A stretch of 64,000 nt of DNA from Psychroflexus tropicus DSM 15496 (GTDB taxonomy: Bacteria; Bacteroidota; Bacteroidia; Flavobacteriales; Flavobacteriaceae). Positions 1 through 8,524 of this stretch are shown here, piece after piece; position 1 is the first letter of the stretch; each line of letters starts with the position of its first letter. A program made the position numbers and the translations under genes. The stretch is from the NCBI RefSeq assembly GCF_000378765.1, contig NZ_KB905342.1:124001-188000 (forward strand). The letters run 5' to 3'. The notes below the pieces were generated by a model. That model did not search any database. It saw only the letters and a program-made list of their open reading frames with translations, and was not told the origin of the DNA.

Positions 1-587
1 AAACTAAAATCTTTGGAAATAGATTCTGCTCCGGAAAAATTTGGACCATGAAGGGTTCCAAATACAGTTGTTGGCTCATCACCCAGGTATTCCATGATAT
101 CGATTTCACCAACAGCAGGCCACTCTTCCAGTACTTGTTCGCCATCTACATTGATAGTTTTAGGTACACCTAGTAGCCAAAATGCCGGCCAGTAACCTTT
201 GCCAAAAGGCAACTTAATGCGAGCTTCGAAGCGTCCGTACTCCTTTTCAAACAAGCCTTGAGTGGTTAACCTTGCAGAGGTATAGTTATTTCCCTGAAAA
301 GTTTCCTGTCTTGCTGTGATGACTAAAACCCCGTTTTCCACTTTGGCATTTTCTGGTCTATCGGTATAAAACTGAAGTTCGTTATTACCCCACCCAGGTA
401 TGCCTTGCTCTGTACCGTCTCCTATATCAAATTTCCAGTTTTCTGGATTTGGGGCACCATCTTGATCAAATTCATCAGACCAGACCAGGTTATTTTTGGT
501 AACTACTTCTTGAGTTTCGTCGAGATCACAACTGAAAAAACTTAAGGTAAGTAAACCTAATATCAGCTTATATTTTACTTTTTTCAT
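1..587 (-). CDS. GH16 endo-beta-1,3-glucanase-like lipoprotein (partial)
   Basis: Partial gene: the start codon is at 587 and the reading frame runs off the left edge after 195 residues. A signal peptide ends in a lipobox (LSFFSC, Cys20), so the product is probably an exported lipoprotein. Residues 35-195 match the start of a glycoside hydrolase family 16 fold, including the catalytic stretch EIDIME, with E161 as likely nucleophile, D163 as helper and E166 as acid/base. GH16 enzymes of this type cut beta-1,3-glucans such as laminarin; other GH16 substrates (agar, carrageenan, mixed-linkage glucan) cannot be excluded from half a protein. It follows the lipoprotein gene at 604-2052 by only 16 bases, so the two are almost certainly co-transcribed. 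The enzyme would work at the cell surface or in the periplasm, making oligosaccharides for the neighbouring glycosidase. Confidence 0.88.
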   Translation of the reverse strand, partial: MKKVKYKLILGLLTLSFFSCDLDETQEVVTKNNLVWSDEFDQDGAPNPENWKFDIGDGTEQGIPGWGNNELQFYTDRPENAKVENGVLVITARQETFQGNNYTSARLTTQGLFEKEYGRFEARIKLPFGKGYWPAFWLLGVPKTINVDGEQVLEEWPAVGEIDIMEYLGDEPTTVFGTLHGPNFSGAESISKDFS

Positions 588-603
588 GATTTATGTTTTA
601 GAA

Positions 604-2052
604 TTACTCTGTATAGAAATAAATATTATCTAAAAAAATAGTCGAGATTGTTGGATTATTGGCTCCGACCTCAGAATTAAAAAGCAATAGTCCTATGCGA
701 TTTCTATCTGTTAAGCCGGAAAAATCTGAAAGAGGAATATCAAAACTAGCCCAATCATCAGACACTAAATCATCTGTTGTTATAGTGAATGAGCCAACAG
801 TTTCAGTTGCTCCATAGTTGGTCAATTCTAGTTTTATTTGATCACCAGGCTGTAACTCCTCTTGAACATTAATATCAAGATGCAAGTGGGTTAATCCAGT
901 TGCATTTACAGGTTGTACAGCTTCTGCAGGAAATGTCACATCATTAAACACAATACCAACAAAGTTTAAATCTGTATACCGAATAATTGATTCGGGACCA
1001 ACTTGTACCACACCTCCTAAAGTGGTTTGAAATGGTTCAAAGAAAGAATTATATCTTGAAACAGGTATATCATCATAAGCATCACTAAATAGAGAAACTA
1101 CATCTTCTGCAGGTCTTGTAGGACCTGGGGCAAAGTTAAAGCCCCCATCAACGTTTAGTGTCAAAGATCCCGCTGCCACATCGTTTCCAATACTTGCAGT
1201 TATTTCTACTTCACCAATACCAACTACAGACACAAGGCCAGTTTCATTTATAGTGGCAACTTCTGAGTTTGAAGTTTCAAAATTAAAATAAGAAGGGGAA
1301 GCTAACACAGTAATATCTTCGCCAGACTCTGAATTGACTGTTTGAGTTAATCCCGACAGTTGAAAAGGAACCTCCAAAAAACCCTCTTGTGTTATATCAT
1401 CCCCGTCAAGAATTGCTGGTCTATATTGACCAAGCGTTCCCAAGCTTTCAAATTTAATTTCATCAATCCAAATCGTAAAGCCAACACCACCAGTACTTTC
1501 TGAACCAGTAATAAATGAAAATAATCCGCTTTCCTGGGTGAGTTTGGAAGGATCTGGTATAGGAATTATAATTTTTCTCCATTGAGTAGACAATGGCACT
1601 CCAAATCGTTTAGTTGCAAATCTCTCTCCTGTAAAAGTAGTTCCAAATCCTACTTCATCAAATACTGCAGTTCGAGAAGCTTTAATCCAAAAGGTTAACG
1701 CATCATATCCAGAAAGGTCTCTTCCTTCGCCTCGATCTGAAAAAACACCTCCAACAAAACCACCGTCTGGGTCATTTGGAGCTGGTATATCTAAACGAAT
1801 TGAAGATGATCCTAAATAAGCTTCAGTATCGTCTGTATCAAAAGCTTCGGGATTATACCCTTCAGCAGGATTGAAGGATTCAAAAAATTGATCAGTAAGC
1901 CCAACCGGGTTATCTGTATACACTTCTGCTGTATTAGGAAAAGTGGCTAAAACAGCATCATCAGACACTTCTCTTTCGCAACTTATAGCGACCATTGCAA
2001 ATAATCCTGCAAGACCTATCCACCGAATCGAATTTGTTAGTTTATGTATCAT
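604..2052 (-). CDS. surface lipoprotein with Big_2 and carbohydrate-binding-like domains
   Basis: A 482-residue protein with a lipoprotein signal peptide (VAISC, Cys25). Residues about 50-205 form a jelly-roll-like domain rich in polar aromatic positions, resembling carbohydrate-binding modules of the galactose-binding fold. Residues about 215-303 read as a Big_2 immunoglobulin-like domain, with the typical S-N-S-E-V-A-T-I-N-E-T-G-L-V pattern. Residues about 318-482 begin with LFSDAYDDIPV, a motif common at the start of ExoP-type carbohydrate-binding domains in Bacteroidota glucan loci. No catalytic residues are visible. It lies 8 bases after the glycosidase gene and 16 bases before the GH16 gene. 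I infer a glycan-capturing surface lipoprotein of a polysaccharide-utilisation locus, analogous in role to SusE/SusF. The domain boundaries are judged by eye. Confidence 0.75.
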   Translation of the reverse strand: MIHKLTNSIRWIGLAGLFAMVAISCEREVSDDAVLATFPNTAEVYTDNPVGLTDQFFESFNPAEGYNPEAFDTDDTEAYLGSSSIRLDIPAPNDPDGGFVGGVFSDRGEGRDLSGYDALTFWIKASRTAVFDEVGFGTTFTGERFATKRFGVPLSTQWRKIIIPIPDPSKLTQESGLFSFITGSESTGGVGFTIWIDEIKFESLGTLGQYRPAILDGDDITQEGFLEVPFQLSGLTQTVNSESGEDITVLASPSYFNFETSNSEVATINETGLVSVVGIGEVEITASIGNDVAAGSLTLNVDGGFNFAPGPTRPAEDVVSLFSDAYDDIPVSRYNSFFEPFQTTLGGVVQVGPESIIRYTDLNFVGIVFNDVTFPAEAVQPVNATGLTHLHLDINVQEELQPGDQIKLELTNYGATETVGSFTITTDDLVSDDWASFDIPLSDFSGLTDRNRIGLLLFNSEVGANNPTISTIFLDNIYFYTE

Positions 2053-2060
2053 TTCAAATA

Positions 2061-5000
2061 TTATTTACCTATGTTAAACCTAATGTATGTCATGATTTCC
2101 CATTCCGACCCATTTGGAAACCCAACTGGACTTATTCGTGGTTCGGTATCGAAGGACCCTATTGGGGTTGCATTAGGAGCGTATCGAGGAGAAAATTCAT
2201 TTAAAGACCTCCAAATTCCTCTAATTCCAATTTGGGTCGTTGGAAGAATATACCATTCTGGTTTTCCAAGTGTTGTGGATAAATCGATCATGGTTTGCAA
2301 AGGGAAGGTTAAGTTGAAATCCCTGTGATAATCGTAAGGCCCCCAATCATTTACTTTCACATCTGATTGAATCCAGAATTTCTTATATCTCACATCCAAA
2401 TTAGCTCCGAAACGATCGGTGACCAATCGTTCTGAGTCTCCCTGACCTTGACCATTACCGTAGTAAAAAGTACCAACAATGCCAAGGTCTGGACTTAATT
2501 TTGAGACTATTCTGGCATGAGCTTCCCAAAGATCTTCTGCAGGAGCAGAGCTCGCAAAGGCAAAAAATTCACGAGTGTCCAGAAAACCAATGTGAGCATC
2601 CATTGTTGTTGGAAGGTGTCTATAAACAAACCCGGCACTCATCGCAAATTCTGCATCTTCTGCTTTGTTATTATCCCAGTTGTACATATAAGTCCCAGGC
2701 GTAGGGTCGTAAGTAAATAAGATTTCTCCAGCTGTGGTTTCTCTATTCCATCGCACTGCAAATGGATCATCGATGAAATTTCTAAGTCTCCCCGGTGCGT
2801 CTCCATTATTTGGCATAGGGTCAACCAGTGGCTTTTGCCATAAAAAGTTAGGAGCAATTTGCCACTTTCCTACATTGTAAGTAAATCCAGATAAAAAATT
2901 AGATTGATTACCACTACCAGTATCTTTTAGTTTCCAGCCGGTAAACGTTAAGGTAGGATCTGCGCTACCATTCGCTACAATTCCCATAACAGCACCCTGA
3001 GCATACCAGTTAAATTTACCTCCAGCGTAGGTGATTTTAGCTTTACCTCCCCAGTTATCATCAGAAGTAACTCGATCTACAACAACTTCGCCTGCATCGT
3101 TAATATCCTGATAAGTACTCCCATTAAGTGGTCGTCCTGCCCAAATCCCACCAAAGGTTAACCCAAAGCTTCCAAAATCCCTTTCAAATGCTAAAGTAGC
3201 TCTTTCCATAGGCCAGGGTGGAATAACACCACTTCGAACTTGATTTTGATCTAAGACACGTCTCCCATTTTCATCAAATTCTAAGTCGGTTTCAATATCT
3301 CGGTTATAAATACCAGTAACATTCCAGTTGGCAATGTTCTTCGTGTATTTAAACAGCATGGTTGGGTTAGCTCCCCACCACAATTGTGGTCCTAAAGCGG
3401 CTTTTAAGCCTTCAAGTTCTCCTTTTGCATCTATTTCTACACCAGAAATTATACCACCATAGATATCTAAGTTAGGTCCATAATTGGCTTCTGGATAAAG
3501 TCCAAAAATATCTCCTTCATACCCCCAGTGATAATGACCTGTTCTGTAAAATCCTCTCAAATCAAAATTATCATGATTCCATTCAAACTCAGCTTGATAG
3601 AGGTTTAATCTGTTGATATCCTCAAGAGTGACTTCCCCTTGATCGGTTTCAATGGTCACCACTCGATTTCGATTTTCGTAAAAGATTTCGTTGATTGGGT
3701 TTTGCGCAACATCTCCCACAATATTGAAGTCTACATTAAAGCTTACATTGGGTGAAGGATTACCACCTATTCCTATGAAATAAGACTGCATTTGATCGAA
3801 GCCTAATTGATTTGGAAAGTTATTTTCATTAGGATCCGGATTATCCGGAGTCGTAATTAAGCTTCCTCCAGTGTAAAATGTCGACAAGTGAGCAGACAAT
3901 CTACTAATTCCTATTTTTTGGGATTCTCCACCTCCCATCGCTGCCTTGTCACCTCTAGCTCTAAGAACGGCATCCATCAGCGCTATATTATCAAAATAAT
4001 TATTCACAAAAGCTAAATCCACTCCATCTTCAAACGGGTTGAGCTTGTGTGCCTCTTGAAGAGCGTAATAAGCTGCTCTTGGATACAAATCATATAAACC
4101 TCTTTCATTGGTTGGGCCTTTAGCACAGACTCCAAACCACTCTTCATTCATATTGTTTTTACCTTCTTCATGATCCTTTTCGTAGCCACCATTAGACCAT
4201 GAAGCGTTACTATCGTGAACATCTAAATTGGTCGTTTGTCCAAATTTCCACCAGCCGTCACTAAATTGAAAGGTAAATCCACCTAAAGAGTTCTCTGCTT
4301 TACCCAGGCCGGCAGCATTCTGGTAAATCTCTTTCCAGTTTTCTACCATGTAGTAAGCCTGTGATTTTTGATCTTCCTTGTTATCTAACACATTGAAGGC
4401 ATCTGCACCAAACTCTGTAAATAGTATAGGTTTACCATAGACATCTTTGACCCGTTGAAAGGCATCTCCAAACGATGCTCCTCTATACATATTGGTTCCA
4501 TAAATATCTACATCAGGACATTCTTCTGCGATGATTTCCAGAAATAACACATCTCCATTACAAATAGCTACAGGTATAGATCCATCAATGGCTTTCATCT
4601 CTTTGGAGGCTTCGTTCATCAATTTATACATCGGCCTTCCTCTATTTTCACCAATAGCATTGATCTGGTCTTCTTCATCTGGAAAGTCTTCAGTTTCAGC
4701 ACCAGCCCAGAATAAACCATAATTGTTTTCATTCCCCAAAAGATAAAGCAGAAGTCCGGGAGTTCCTTTATAGTCATTGGCTAAAGCAGTGATTTCAGAA
4801 ATCAATAAGTCTTTTGTGGCCTTATCATCATACTTGGTCACCGGAGTCCAGGTCCCATTGATTGTTAAGCCATACCGACCAAAGGAATGGTTCAACATCG
4901 TATAGATTCCGTAGTTTTCATAAATGTATTGAATCCATTTAGGCTGTATTCCAGTATATACCCTTATGGTATTTACACCCATATTTTTAAGCAATCCCAT

Positions 5001-5231
5001 CTCATCATCAAGAGCAGCTTTGATAATATCATCTGGTTGCTCCCAGAGACTATAATTGAAATTTTGACCAATAGGAACATAACTCCAATTCATACCATTA
5101 ACAATGAAATCTTTGCCGTCCACTTGTAGTTTAGTCCCTGAAGCCGTAGTTACAACTTCTACCTCTTGAGCTTGAGAATACCCAAAGAAGGTGACTAGAG
5201 ATAAAATACCTAGTAATAGAGTTTTTTTCAT
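2061..5231 (-). CDS. clan GH-A glycosidase fused to a putative outer-membrane beta-barrel
   Basis: A 1056-residue exported protein with a signal peptide at residues 1-21. Residues 30-410 look like a TIM-barrel glycosidase of the GH2-like clan GH-A type: G-N-E-N around E168 fits the acid/base and L-F-T-E-F-G-A around E273 fits the nucleophile. From about residue 480 to the end the sequence changes character, with repeated amphipathic strands bearing alternating aromatics, tyrosine/tryptophan girdles, polar loops and a terminal strand (TYIRFNIGK). This is what an outer-membrane beta-barrel looks like. Family knowledge places such glycosidases in beta-glucan loci. I infer an enzyme tethered to, or feeding, its own pore. 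It is the first gene of the three-gene unit 5231-1. The exact GH family is not decidable by eye, and the barrel is inferred only from strand pattern. Confidence 0.75.
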   Translation of the reverse strand: MKKTLLLGILSLVTFFGYSQAQEVEVVTTASGTKLQVDGKDFIVNGMNWSYVPIGQNFNYSLWEQPDDIIKAALDDEMGLLKNMGVNTIRVYTGIQPKWIQYIYENYGIYTMLNHSFGRYGLTINGTWTPVTKYDDKATKDLLISEITALANDYKGTPGLLLYLLGNENNYGLFWAGAETEDFPDEEDQINAIGENRGRPMYKLMNEASKEMKAIDGSIPVAICNGDVLFLEIIAEECPDVDIYGTNMYRGASFGDAFQRVKDVYGKPILFTEFGADAFNVLDNKEDQKSQAYYMVENWKEIYQNAAGLGKAENSLGGFTFQFSDGWWKFGQTTNLDVHDSNASWSNGGYEKDHEEGKNNMNEEWFGVCAKGPTNERGLYDLYPRAAYYALQEAHKLNPFEDGVDLAFVNNYFDNIALMDAVLRARGDKAAMGGGESQKIGISRLSAHLSTFYTGGSLITTPDNPDPNENNFPNQLGFDQMQSYFIGIGGNPSPNVSFNVDFNIVGDVAQNPINEIFYENRNRVVTIETDQGEVTLEDINRLNLYQAEFEWNHDNFDLRGFYRTGHYHWGYEGDIFGLYPEANYGPNLDIYGGIISGVEIDAKGELEGLKAALGPQLWWGANPTMLFKYTKNIANWNVTGIYNRDIETDLEFDENGRRVLDQNQVRSGVIPPWPMERATLAFERDFGSFGLTFGGIWAGRPLNGSTYQDINDAGEVVVDRVTSDDNWGGKAKITYAGGKFNWYAQGAVMGIVANGSADPTLTFTGWKLKDTGSGNQSNFLSGFTYNVGKWQIAPNFLWQKPLVDPMPNNGDAPGRLRNFIDDPFAVRWNRETTAGEILFTYDPTPGTYMYNWDNNKAEDAEFAMSAGFVYRHLPTTMDAHIGFLDTREFFAFASSAPAEDLWEAHARIVSKLSPDLGIVGTFYYGNGQGQGDSERLVTDRFGANLDVRYKKFWIQSDVKVNDWGPYDYHRDFNLTFPLQTMIDLSTTLGKPEWYILPTTQIGIRGIWRSLNEFSPRYAPNATPIGSFDTEPRISPVGFPNGSEWEIMTYIRFNIGK

Positions 5232-5258
5232 AAGTCATAGTTTTGAAAACTGTACTAT

Positions 5259-5266
5259 CAAACTTA
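5259..5266 (-). promoter_or_regulatory. -7 promoter element for the glucan-locus operon
   Basis: Read on the minus strand this is TAAGTTTG, a full match to the Bacteroidota -7 consensus TAnnTTTG, about 28 bases before the ATG at 5231. No -33 TTG occurs at the usual 17-23 base spacing; the nearest is 14 bases away. That is compatible with a promoter needing an activator. Confidence 0.55.
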
Positions 5267-5363
5267 GCGGATTTAATTAACAAATCCTTAATAAAATACA
5301 CTACAAAAAATATACATGACATAAAAGGTGATAATTTTCTGAGGATTCTATAAAAATAAGCTT

Positions 5364-5415
5364 AAACCCTAGAATTATAGGGATTTAGATTTGAGTAAAC
5401 CATAGAATTACTAGG
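5364..5415. promoter_or_regulatory. paired imperfect palindromes, candidate operator
   Basis: Two similar 19-base sites start at 5364 and 5397, exactly 33 bases (about three helical turns) apart. They read AAACCCTAGAATTATAGGG and AAACCATAGAATTACTAGG. The first has a perfect CCCTA/TAGGG palindrome. They sit about 120 and 155 bases upstream of the predicted transcription start of the glycosidase operon. I infer that they may bind the LuxR-type regulator encoded just upstream. Confidence 0.4.
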
Positions 5416-5677
5416 AAGTGTATTGTTAATGTATAGTTTTAAAAATTATTTGTAGAGGTACTGGGTTAAAGTGTAGTATCCTTTTTTAAAGTTCATAAGA
5501 CTATTACGCAATCGATATAGTGATTTATAGTAAAAAGGTTTCAGTAAATGGTTTAGAAATTAGGGCAAGCTAAAATTTGAAAAGATGAAAAAGTTCAGCA
5601 TTAAAATCTCCATCAATGTAAAATTTAAAAGCACCTTCTTCAACTAAGAAAATTACATAATTAGAATAACCTAATTC

Positions 5678-8524
5678 TTAAATATTCAAAATATAATCTG
5701 TTAGGCTAACATCACGAGATAAGTCCATTTTTTTACGCAAACGATAGCGCTTCACCTCAACGCTCTTAGTTGATATATTAAACAACGGAGCTATTTCTTT
5801 AGAAGATAAATTAAGTCTCAAATAAGCACTAAGTCTTAAGTCGTTTGGAGTTAAGGATGGGTGCTTGGTTTTCATGGTTTTCAAAAAGTCTTTATCAGCA
5901 TTGTTGAAGGCCTCTTCAAACATTTTCCAATCGTCTGTATTATTGATGTTTTTATCAATGATTTTAATGACCTTTTTTGCATTAGCGGGAACAGGCTTAG
6001 CTTTTTGCAACTCATCCTTTATAGATCCAAGAAATTCATTCTTTTTAATTAAACTCATGGTGGAGACTGCCAACTCACGACTCTTATTTTCGATGTCCTG
6101 CTTTAACTTTTCATTTTTGACCTGCATCAATTCCTTTTGGTTTTCCAAATCTTTTAATTCTAGCTCTCGGTTAGCCTGGTGCTTTAGCTTTTCCTTTTGT
6201 CTTTTGTAGTACTGTTTATAAGCACTGTGAACCAAAAAGGACAGAATGATAAAAATAAAAACATAAACGATAATCATAGAGTTTGATACTATGAATGGCC
6301 TTTTGACTTTAAACTCAAATGTTTTAAGGTCAGATTCGTAGAGCTCACCCACTCTCGCTCTTACCTGAAACTCATAATCCCCAAAAGGAAGATTATTAAA
6401 AGAGGATTCGTGGGTTTTCGACCATTCAGACCATTCTTCCAAGAACCCCTTTAAACGATACTGGTATTCTGGAGCAAAATAATTATTGTAATAAGGAATG
6501 GAGTACCTAAAACTGATGTTATTGGTCTTATTTTTTAATTCTGAGGGGTTTTCCAGATTTAATTGGTGATGAGGCTCTCCATTTTCCCAATATGAAACTG
6601 AATTAATAGCTAAAGTTTTTTCAATTCGGGTCTTTAGGAATTGATCAAAATCTAATATCATATACCCCTGTGTTGATCCAATGAGGTATTGATTATTGTC
6701 TAACATCTGAACATTTTCATAGCCAGACATTGTATTTCTAGAACCCGATGAGATGGGTATAGAGGTTAATCTAAATCGGTTGTCAATTTTTCCTTGTAAG
6801 GTGATGTTGATGCTGTTCTCATTAAAACTCCATAAACTGACCTCGCCATCAGTCATGACTAGTTTACCAGAAGAATATGAGTTTTTATCATACATTTTAC
6901 TTAATAAAGTGTCTGTTTTAAATTGATTAAGCTTAGGGTTGTATTTGGAAATACCATTTTGCTGAGCGTAGTAAATTTCATCGTTAAACTTTAGAATACT
7001 GGAATACAAACTCTTATTAAGTTCCTCAAATTGTTGTACTGATTCTACTCTAGTGTAATTAGAATCTAGTTTCACTTTATAAACTCCTTTGTATTCGTGG
7101 TCGATTAAGACTTGGTTGGAAGAGGAGAATTCCACAAATTTCGAAGAAAGTTCAAAATTCTCTAATCTATTTCTGAGTTGCCAGTTGTCTTGTTTTCGTT
7201 CTAAAACGCTCAAGCCTTTATAATTTCCTTGTAAAAGCAAGTTAGGTTTATTTGGGATTTCTTTAAAACACCAAGTCCCTTGGAGTCTAGAAATTTGTTC
7301 AAGTCTGTTGTCCTTTAGGATAAAGGTTCCATTATTATGGCCACACAGCAAATCATCACCGATTAGTTTTAAATTCCATACTTGTCCATTTGACCCCTCC
7401 ACGAGCTTAAACTCTTCTGCTGTTTGGGGTAGTGGTCTATAAAAAAGCCCCTGATTAGTGCCTAAATAAAGTTTATCCTGATAAACTACTGAAGTATAAA
7501 CGGTACCTAAAACGCCCTTATCATCTTTAAACACACGAAGCGGGGCTTTGGAATGTATGCAGTTAATACCATTATCTAAGCCCAGCCAGATATTTTCGTC
7601 GTTATCTTCATAAATGGAAAGCACAGTATTGTTCTCCAGTGTTTCTTGCTGCGTAATGTTACTTTCTATCGTTCCATTGGCCGATAGAAAAACAACTCCT
7701 TGTGAAATTGTCCCTAAAACTATCTGTCCATTTTTCTTCTGCAAACTGGTGTATACTGTGAAATCACTTAAAGAGCTAGTTGAATCAGGCCATGGCCTGG
7801 GCTGCGTAGCTAGTGTCACTATTCCCTGAGTATCCATCTGGACGAGTATATCAGAGTCATTGGTATATAAATTTATAATGTAATGATCCCTAAAAAGCTG
7901 ATGATCTGAAACTAAAGTTGCTTTCCCGTCTCTTATTTTAAATAAACCTTTATTGATGATCTGAAAGTACAAATCACTATCGAGTTTGTACATTTTGGTT
8001 ATTGAACCATCAATCTCGATTTTTCTCAGGCTATGGTTTTTGGTATCGTAGGAATAAATATTATCTAAAGATTGAAAAATGATCCAATGTTCAAGTCGAT
8101 CTATGGTCCAAAATTGTTCATCGGTCCCAATAGAATTGATAATATCTTCAGATAATGAAAAATACTTAAGTTGTCCTGTGAGACTTTTTTCCCAATACCC
8201 AAACTCTCTGTAGCTACCAGAATAAAGTTTACCTTCATGAAAGAATACAGAACGAAGAATACTTTGGTTTGGGGAAGGATAGAGGGTCCAGGCTTCTCCA
8301 TCATATTGGAGAAGACCTTTATTATTCGCAATAAAAATTTTATCATCTTCTGCCTGGGTGATCGACCAGTTTTGATTATCCGCTTTATAATCTTTTGGAG
8401 AAAAGTTAGATACAGGGGGAAGCTCTTGTGAATGAGCAACTATAGAAGTAAGAATACTCCATAGCATTAAAAATGAAAAGCAATTTGCTTTACATTTGAT
8501 CCCATATATCTTCAAGTTCTTCAA
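5678..8524 (-). CDS. propeller/Y_Y_Y membrane sensor with C-terminal LuxR-type HTH
   Basis: A 948-residue protein with an N-terminal signal sequence (to about residue 33). A long periplasmic part holds two-component-regulator propeller repeats, for example NNKGLLQYDGEAW and the DNDENIWLGLDNGINCI stretch. A Y_Y_Y domain at about 670-735 is followed by one transmembrane helix near 740-762 and a charged coiled coil at about 765-840. The C-terminal 60 residues are a LuxR/GerE-like helix-turn-helix (S-S-K-E-I-A-P-L-F-N-I-S-T-K-S-V-E-V-K-R-Y-R-L). There is no histidine kinase or receiver domain, so it is a one-component transmembrane regulator: sugar sensing outside, DNA binding inside. Its start overlaps the end of the MFS gene by 35 bases, indicating co-transcription. 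It probably controls the glycosidase operon immediately downstream. Confidence 0.87.
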   Translation of the reverse strand: MKNLKIYGIKCKANCFSFLMLWSILTSIVAHSQELPPVSNFSPKDYKADNQNWSITQAEDDKIFIANNKGLLQYDGEAWTLYPSPNQSILRSVFFHEGKLYSGSYREFGYWEKSLTGQLKYFSLSEDIINSIGTDEQFWTIDRLEHWIIFQSLDNIYSYDTKNHSLRKIEIDGSITKMYKLDSDLYFQIINKGLFKIRDGKATLVSDHQLFRDHYIINLYTNDSDILVQMDTQGIVTLATQPRPWPDSTSSLSDFTVYTSLQKKNGQIVLGTISQGVVFLSANGTIESNITQQETLENNTVLSIYEDNDENIWLGLDNGINCIHSKAPLRVFKDDKGVLGTVYTSVVYQDKLYLGTNQGLFYRPLPQTAEEFKLVEGSNGQVWNLKLIGDDLLCGHNNGTFILKDNRLEQISRLQGTWCFKEIPNKPNLLLQGNYKGLSVLERKQDNWQLRNRLENFELSSKFVEFSSSNQVLIDHEYKGVYKVKLDSNYTRVESVQQFEELNKSLYSSILKFNDEIYYAQQNGISKYNPKLNQFKTDTLLSKMYDKNSYSSGKLVMTDGEVSLWSFNENSINITLQGKIDNRFRLTSIPISSGSRNTMSGYENVQMLDNNQYLIGSTQGYMILDFDQFLKTRIEKTLAINSVSYWENGEPHHQLNLENPSELKNKTNNISFRYSIPYYNNYFAPEYQYRLKGFLEEWSEWSKTHESSFNNLPFGDYEFQVRARVGELYESDLKTFEFKVKRPFIVSNSMIIVYVFIFIILSFLVHSAYKQYYKRQKEKLKHQANRELELKDLENQKELMQVKNEKLKQDIENKSRELAVSTMSLIKKNEFLGSIKDELQKAKPVPANAKKVIKIIDKNINNTDDWKMFEEAFNNADKDFLKTMKTKHPSLTPNDLRLSAYLRLNLSSKEIAPLFNISTKSVEVKRYRLRKKMDLSRDVSLTDYILNI

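Larger units (their letters stand above)
5232..5677. other. intergenic region upstream of the glucan operon
   Basis: This 446-base gene-free stretch separates the regulator gene from the operon it may control. It holds the -7 element at 5259-5266 and the paired palindromes at 5364-5415. I see no RNA gene or convincing small coding sequence in it. Confidence 0.6.
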
